Positions 61,030 to 64,000 of a stretch of DNA of 64,000 nt are shown piece by piece. The translations under genes and the position numbers were made by a program. The notes under the pieces are model-generated. The model ran no database searches. It was not told the origin of the DNA and saw only the letters and a list, made by a program, of their open reading frames with translations. Source of the DNA: Halorussus lipolyticus (GTDB lineage: Archaea > Halobacteriota > Halobacteria > Halobacteriales > Haladaptataceae); contig NZ_CP119804.1 of NCBI RefSeq assembly GCF_029338375.1, forward strand, positions 434,001 to 498,000, read 5' to 3'. Positions within the stretch are counted from its first letter, which is position 1, and the number at the start of each line of letters is the position of its first letter.

Positions 61030-61385
61030 AGCCGGAACTTGTCCCTTTCCGTATATAAGTTTAGGGCCGATACACCGGGGAGAGTTCAGATAAGCGCGAC
61101 CAACCACTTGTGTCGCTTGGCGGAACAAGCATCCTCCTTGGCGGACTGAAAGGGCGACCGCCGGAAGACAACCCGCGTCTTCCGAAATCACGTTCGCTTC
61201 GCTCGCGGTTCCACCGCTCGCCAGTCACAGCGCGGAGCGCCGCCACCCCTCACGTGACCGCGAGCCGCGCGAGGGCTTTCGAAACCTCAGTCGCTTTGTC
61301 CGTAGCTTCATCTGTCAATAACCAGTCTTCACGACAAACTGCCGAAAGCGCAACGCTGATTGGGGGCCACAGACAGTTTCGGGTA
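61030..61385. other. Gene-free region between SdpI-like and MFS genes
   Basis: Contains the SdpI-like promoter, a 7-9-base direct repeat CTTGGCGGA (61117 and 61138 region), a CGGAAGAC/GTCTTCCG hairpin (61162-61169 with 61177-61184), and the sequence CGTTCGCTTCGCTCGCGG, a frequent haloarchaeal spacer motif. An open frame runs through it into the MFS gene but has no coding character. Confidence 0.55.
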
Positions 61386-62660
61386 ATGACAGCGTCGTCG
61401 CAGTCCGACATCGACTATGCGGACCGGGCGCGGGACGTGCTGGGGTTCTCGCGGTGGTGGCAGGTCGCCGCCGCGGCGGTGATGATGGGTCTCATCAGTC
61501 CCTACCAGTACGTCTGGTCGTCCATCGAGTCGCCAATCGCTCGGTCGCTCGAACTCGACCCGACCGGTCTCGGGTTCGTGTTCACCCTGTTCGTCATCTT
61601 TCAGGCCGGGTCCCAGTTCCCGGTCGGGTGGTATCGTGACCGCCACGGTCCTCGGAAACTGACCCTGCTGGCCGGCGTGCTGGCGGGTGGTGGCTACGTC
61701 GGGTTGGCCTTCGCTGACCAGCTCTGGCAACTCTACCTCCTTTACTCGCTGGGGGCCATCGGAGTCGGCATCGTCTACACCGTGGCGGTCAACACCGCGC
61801 TGAAGTGGTTCCCCGACCGGCGTGGTCTGACGACGGGGGTCGGCACGATGGCGTTTGCCGGGGGAAGCGCGCTGTTCGTGCCCTACGTCCGGGCGAACGC
61901 CACCGTCGGGGGCTACCCCGACGTGCTTCGCAACATGGGGATTCTCATCGGTGCCGGAATCTTGGTCGGTGCGGTCGTGCTTCGTGACCCGCCGACCGGG
62001 TGGGCCGGTGCGACCGACGGGGGCGAGAACTCCGACAGCGACGCCGACGCGACCGAACCGGCCCACGCGAGGGGCAAGCAGTACACGTGGCGCGAGATGA
62101 TTCGGACGTGGCAGTTCTGGCTGATGTACGCCATGTTCATCTTCGTCAGCGGGGCCGGGTTGATGCTGACCGCGAAGGTGGTCTCGTTCGCACAGAACGT
62201 CGAGTTGAACGCGGTGACGGCGACTGCCGGAGCGACCCTCCTGCCAATCGCCGGCGGGGTCGGCCGACTCGTGGTCGGGGACCTCTCCGACAGGGTGGAC
62301 CGCGAGCGAGCGATGGCGATTTCGTTCACGCTCTGCGGACTGGGCCTGTTCGCGGTGGTCTGGTTCGGCGTGACCCAGACCTCGCTCGGATTCCTCTCTG
62401 CGGTGGTGATTGCAACGTTCTTCTGGAGTCCCCAGTACACCCTGTTCCCGAGCGTCGTGGGCGACTACTACGGTCAGAAGCACTCGTCGGCGAACTACGC
62501 CCTGCTGTACTCGGGCAAGATGTGGGGCGGCATCTTCGGCGGTGGGGTCGCGGGATGGCTGGTGACCCAGACCAGTTGGCCCACCGCGTTCGCCCTCGGC
62601 GGCGTGCTGGCGGTGGTGTCGGGCATCGCCGCGCTGGTACTTCGCGAACCCGAGGAGTAA
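61386..62660 (+). CDS. MFS transporter, OFA (oxalate/formate antiporter) family-like
   Basis: 424 aa from ATG 61386. Twelve TM helices; GWYRDRHGPRKLTLLAG between TM2 and TM3 is the MFS motif A, and the loop DLSDRVDRERAMA repeats it between TM8 and TM9. WSSIESPIARSL and TGLGFVFTLFVIFQAGSQFP agree with OFA carriers of small organic anions. Substrate unknown. An acidic loop NSDSDADATEPAHARGK separates the halves. Confidence 0.8.
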   Translation: MTASSQSDIDYADRARDVLGFSRWWQVAAAAVMMGLISPYQYVWSSIESPIARSLELDPTGLGFVFTLFVIFQAGSQFPVGWYRDRHGPRKLTLLAGVLAGGGYVGLAFADQLWQLYLLYSLGAIGVGIVYTVAVNTALKWFPDRRGLTTGVGTMAFAGGSALFVPYVRANATVGGYPDVLRNMGILIGAGILVGAVVLRDPPTGWAGATDGGENSDSDADATEPAHARGKQYTWREMIRTWQFWLMYAMFIFVSGAGLMLTAKVVSFAQNVELNAVTATAGATLLPIAGGVGRLVVGDLSDRVDRERAMAISFTLCGLGLFAVVWFGVTQTSLGFLSAVVIATFFWSPQYTLFPSVVGDYYGQKHSSANYALLYSGKMWGGIFGGGVAGWLVTQTSWPTAFALGGVLAVVSGIAALVLREPEE

Positions 62661-63016
62661 CGAGGCCAGCGACCGAACGAGAGCGGATTTTTCGGAAGTT
62701 CGGAGCGCATCACTGGCGAGACTCGTCAGTTTCGGCCCTTTCGTCCGGGGCGTCTCACCGCGAAAGGTTCGGTCGCCGCTCGCGTCTCGATGTGACGTTG
62801 CCGGGCGCGAGCGTGAGATTACTGCCAGAAATTTTTTCGGCGGTCTGAGACACCTCCATACGGTTGTTTTTCGCGCCTCTGCGGTGAAAAACAGATTCGT
62901 AACCAACTCATAAGTTATAGAGATGTGATTCAGTGCCTACGATTCACCAACTGAAAATGCTTCCCTCAACTACGGGAAAGAGTTATATACCCATACCGCA
63001 TATTTTGTAATGGATT
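62661..63016. other. Gene-free region before a small membrane protein
   Basis: 356 bases; the last part holds TTATATAC (62983-62990), a TATA box spaced for the ATG at 63017. A GTTTTTC/GAAAAAC stem is possible at 62855-62881. Otherwise I see nothing specific. Confidence 0.5.
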
Positions 63017-63247
63017 ATGACTGGGTACTACGACCTCATCCTTGGGCTGATTCCGCTTTCGTTGATTGGCGTAACCGGCGTGCTGAGCCTCGTTGGCTTC
63101 TCAGTGACGTCTGCCGTGCCGCTGGCCGCGAGCATTCCCGTGGCGCTCATCGGACACGCACTCTTCGTCAACAGTCCCGTCGATGATACCCAGTCCCCGA
63201 CGGAGACTGTCGAGTCGTCGTCCAAGAGCTTCGAGCCTGCGGACTGA
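63017..63247 (+). CDS. Small two-TM membrane protein
   Basis: 76 aa. Two hydrophobic helices (about 6-25 and 30-51), then a Ser/Thr/Glu-rich tail ending in EPAD. Its leaderless promoter (TATA at 62983-62990) supports the start. Function unknown. Confidence 0.6.
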   Translation: MTGYYDLILGLIPLSLIGVTGVLSLVGFSVTSAVPLAASIPVALIGHALFVNSPVDDTQSPTETVESSSKSFEPAD

Positions 63248-63427
63248 GCGGTTTCCCGGCAGTTCTCGATTTTCTGCGGTCTTTCGTTTCGTCGCTGGTT
63301 TCGTCCTCGTCGGCGGTTCGTCTTCCGAGCAGGAAATTGTGTAGATTGCTTTAAGAAAGTCATAGTTGTTCCTTCCACTGCTATTGACGAGCGAAGCACA
63401 GTTACGACAGCGCGTCCAAGTCCCGCC

Positions 63428-64000
63428 ATGGAGTACGCGGTGCTGGGGTGGCCCGACGAGGACCCGAAACTCCGTCTTGACTACCGCGAGTTCAGTTACG
63501 CCGGGAAGTTCGTGATGTCGAACACCGGCAAGGCCGTGGTGCGCGACCACGAAAGAGGCGTCAGTGACGAAGATGGCGCTCTCGGGGCAGACGGGACCGA
63601 CCGCCACGGCGCGGACACCCCCGAGGAGCGCGACTGGATACGAGACTCCCGAATCGTCGCCGCCGTCGCGTTCAACGAGGACCGGACCGACTCGGCGACG
63701 GCGTGGCTACGGTACGTCACCGTCCGCGACGACCGCCGCGGGGCGGGCCTCGGCGCGCGCCTCACGCGGTTCGCCACTGCCAGACTCCGCGAGCGAGGGT
63801 ACGAGCGGGTCAAAATCGCGGTCAACAACCCCTTCGCCTACCACGCCCTCTACAAGGCCGGATTCGGCTACACCGCCGAGGAGACCGGCATCGCGGAGTT
63901 GGTACTCGCCCGACCCGGCGACCGCTCGCCCGACCGCTACCGCGAAGGACTGGCCGCCTACCGGGAGCGCGAAGGCCTCTCGCAGGCCGAACGCGAGTTC
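63428..64000 (+). CDS. GNAT-family N-acetyltransferase (3' end outside window)
   Basis: ATG 63428; 191 residues are visible and the frame is open at the window end. The acetyl-CoA motif V.VRDDRRGAGLGARLTRFA (about 99-116) with preceding beta-bulge TAWLRYVTV and following KIAVNNPFAYHALYKAGFGYTAEE defines the GNAT fold. An N-terminal domain (1-~75) has unusual acidic loop GVSDEDGALGADGTD. Acceptor not predictable. Confidence 0.82.
   Translation, partial: MEYAVLGWPDEDPKLRLDYREFSYAGKFVMSNTGKAVVRDHERGVSDEDGALGADGTDRHGADTPEERDWIRDSRIVAAVAFNEDRTDSATAWLRYVTVRDDRRGAGLGARLTRFATARLRERGYERVKIAVNNPFAYHALYKAGFGYTAEETGIAELVLARPGDRSPDRYREGLAAYREREGLSQAEREF

Noticed and set aside
61329..62906. 525-codon minus-strand frame opposite the MFS gene
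   Set aside because: His/Arg/Glu-rich antisense translation; the plus strand has twelve TM helices and MFS motifs.

Overview
The window is a GC-rich haloarchaeal (class Halobacteria) chromosome segment. The evidence is the very acidic proteome, a complete bacterioruberin branch (crtB, crtD-lyeJ-cruF), an S-layer glycoprotein with a PGF-CTERM tail beside its archaeosortase, archaeal information genes (Orc1/Cdc6, RNase P component 4, Trm5, Dph5, L11, SRP19, Gar1, 7S RNA), Tat-dependent secreted proteins, and many promoters whose TATA box lies about 27 bases from the start codon, which implies leaderless mRNAs. A species cannot be fixed from sequence alone.

Layout. 1-9.4 kb: end of a chemotaxis transducer, tRNA-Arg(TCG), an extended GGGP-synthase-like protein divergent from an unknown acidic protein, a RecA-fold ATPase, a CoA-binding protein, a Tat-exported duplicated-domain protein, a HAD phosphatase convergent with cysteine synthase (a perfect 47-base palindrome lies between them), and small membrane or coiled-coil proteins. 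9.4-13.8 kb: SRP 7S RNA, MscS channel, YhbY, Orc1/Cdc6 with an adjacent repeat-bearing putative replication origin, and RNase P component 4. 14-20.5 kb: two GT-B glycosyltransferases, HD hydrolase, peroxiredoxin, tatA, tRNA-Arg(CCT) with a tRNA-mimicking hairpin after it, a short AT-rich island, and hpt. 20.8-26.9 kb: a seven-gene Mrp Na+/H+ antiporter operon (mnhABCDEFG). 27-39.5 kb: two secreted parallel beta-helix proteins, coaBC, L11, a DRG GTPase, a double VOC protein, the S-layer glycoprotein with a two-hairpin leader, and archaeosortase A. 39.5-44 kb: dph5, trm5, tRNA-Thr(CGT) followed by two tRNA-mimicking hairpins, a Tat-exported SH3-like protein, and a saccharopine-dehydrogenase-like reductase. 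44.5-48.8 kb: C50 carotenoid genes. 49-53.4 kb: a B12-type ABC importer interrupted by a rod-like repeat element. 53.4-64 kb: srp19-gar1, presenilin-like protease, ornithine-cyclodeaminase-like enzyme, methyltransferase, a haem-copper/NnrS-like membrane protein with a divergent Bat-type regulator, SdpI-like and MFS transporters, and a GNAT acetyltransferase cut by the window end.

Genes that work together: the S-layer protein, two beta-helix proteins and BtuF all carry PGF-CTERM tails that archaeosortase A (same window) should process; SRP19 and 7S RNA belong to one particle; tatA serves the Tat substrates seen here; crtB feeds the pathway that crtD, lyeJ and cruF finish as bacterioruberin.

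The least-explained signals are the tRNA 3'-end copies that close long hairpins after two of the three tRNA genes (three modules at similar spacing), the 107-base rod inside the B12 operon, the perfect palindrome at 6.8 kb, and the AT-rich insert at 19.1-19.9 kb flanked by an 8-base direct repeat.
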